A stretch of 64,000 nucleotides of DNA from Paractinoplanes rishiriensis. Lineage in GTDB: Bacteria; Actinomycetota; Actinomycetes; Mycobacteriales; Micromonosporaceae. The stretch spans positions 1 through 64,000 of the forward strand of contig NZ_BOMV01000092.1 in NCBI RefSeq assembly GCF_016862375.1, given 5' to 3'. This document shows, in pieces, positions 63,498 to 64,000 of the stretch. Under the pieces are notes generated by a model. It had not been told where the DNA came from. It worked only from the letters and a program-made list of their open reading frames with translations, and searched no databases. A program made the translations under genes and the position numbers. Each line of letters opens with the position of its first letter. Position 1 is the stretch's first letter.

Positions 63498-64000
63498 ATG
63501 ACGCAGTTGGCGAGTGCAGGCGGGGACACCTCGGCCGATTTCGACTCCGGTGGCGGCGGTGAGACGGTTGCGCCGCAGCCGTACGAGCTGAGCGACGCCG
63601 AGGGGCCGCTGAGCCGGGCCGAGCTGGAGGCCGTCGACGCCTGGTGGCGGGCGGCGAACTACCTGTCGGTCGGACAGATCTATCTCAGGGACAACCCGCT
63701 GCTCCGAGAGCGGCTGTCACCGGAGCACATCAAGGCCCGGTTGCTCGGGCACTTCGGTACGGTGCCCGGACTGAACCTCGTGTGGGTCCACGCCAACCGG
63801 CAGATCGTCGCCCGCGAGCTGGATGCGGTGTTCGTGGCAGGCCCTGGTCACGGCGGACCGGGCCCGAACGCGTGCGCCTGGCTGGAGGGCACCTACTCGG
63901 AGCTCTACAGCCACATCTCCCGGGACGCCCGGGGGATGAAGGCGCTTTTCGCCCAGTTCTCCGCACCGGGCGGTGTGCCAAGCCACTGTGCGCCGGAGAC
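63498..64000 (+). CDS. xfp: Phosphoketolase, 5' part (runs off the window)
   Basis: The first 167 codons of a xylulose-5-phosphate/fructose-6-phosphate phosphoketolase. After a polar leader of about 37 residues the family sequence begins: AELEAVDAWWRAANYLSVGQ, IYLRDNPLL, RLLGHFGTVPGLNLVWVH, AGPGHGGPGPNA (a ThDP-enzyme His motif), EGTYSELYSHISRDARGM and FSAPGGVPSHCAPE. It splits xylulose-5-phosphate into acetyl phosphate and glyceraldehyde-3-phosphate. GGGAAGG precedes ATG 63498. It is divergent from the ATPase. Confidence 0.9.
   Translation, partial: MTQLASAGGDTSADFDSGGGGETVAPQPYELSDAEGPLSRAELEAVDAWWRAANYLSVGQIYLRDNPLLRERLSPEHIKARLLGHFGTVPGLNLVWVHANRQIVARELDAVFVAGPGHGGPGPNACAWLEGTYSELYSHISRDARGMKALFAQFSAPGGVPSHCAPE

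Overview
The window is GC-rich, densely packed DNA from an actinobacterium. This is inferred from gene families such as DUF3040, DUF6343, a PucR regulator and an Acg-type nitroreductase, and from frequent GTG starts and ATGA/GTGA overlaps. A Micromonosporaceae-like soil or plant-associated actinomycete is a reasonable guess, but I cannot name a genus. I saw no rRNA, tRNA, CRISPR array, transposase or phage gene.

Left part (1-13,980): a stress or dormancy-type neighbourhood. It has an Acg-like nitroreductase, an SPFH/slipin, two CBS-BON proteins, a bacterial aeRF-fold (baeRF) protein, adenylate kinase, a short MreB/actin-like ATPase, a DksA/TraR zinc-finger protein, DUF3040, PucR, pirin and a tandem universal stress protein, followed by a secreted sorbosone-dehydrogenase-type beta-propeller. 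The gene kinds recall the mycobacterial DosR regulon. Pyruvate:quinone oxidoreductase (poxB) follows.

Centre (15,758-28,635): the most interesting block. A complete set for the nickel-pincer cofactor (larE, larB, larC) and a LarA-family enzyme is divergent, across 96 bp, from an overlapping operon uxaC-uxuB-gntK (uronate isomerase, fructuronate reductase, FGGY gluconokinase). It is followed by a GPH-family sugar transporter and a beta-glucuronidase. No mannonate dehydratase or KDG kinase/aldolase is seen. Read as a chain, the genes suggest glucuronide -> glucuronate -> fructuronate -> D-mannonate -> (LarA C2-epimerisation) -> D-gluconate -> 6-phosphogluconate, i.e. a Ni-dependent bypass of the classical UxuA/KDG route into the pentose phosphate pathway. 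A G6PDH, an SMP-30/gluconolactonase homologue and a phosphoketolase further right fit the same hub.

Next come a MarR regulator with two inverted repeats facing an Mrp Na+/H+ antiporter operon (mrpA with a fused B domain, then C-G), DUF6343, another tandem USP, an M20 amidohydrolase, a TRIC channel, cytochrome oxidase subunit I (ctaD), a FUSC transporter, zwf, SMP-30 and a GH3 glycosidase.

Right part (48,761-64,000): an F420-NADP-oxidoreductase-like protein and a flavin disulphide reductase, then a second, partly decayed uronate locus (GPH transporter, UxuB paralogue, a UxaC with about 310 residues deleted in frame, a cytidylate-kinase-like paralogue, and a second beta-glucuronidase at 58.6-60.4 kb), a Ser/Thr kinase, a HAD phosphatase, a P-type cation ATPase and the 5' end of a phosphoketolase. 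The gaps between genes hold several gene fragments that match intact genes elsewhere in the window (uidA tail, CBS-BON tail, F420-reductase head), pointing to repeated local duplication and decay.
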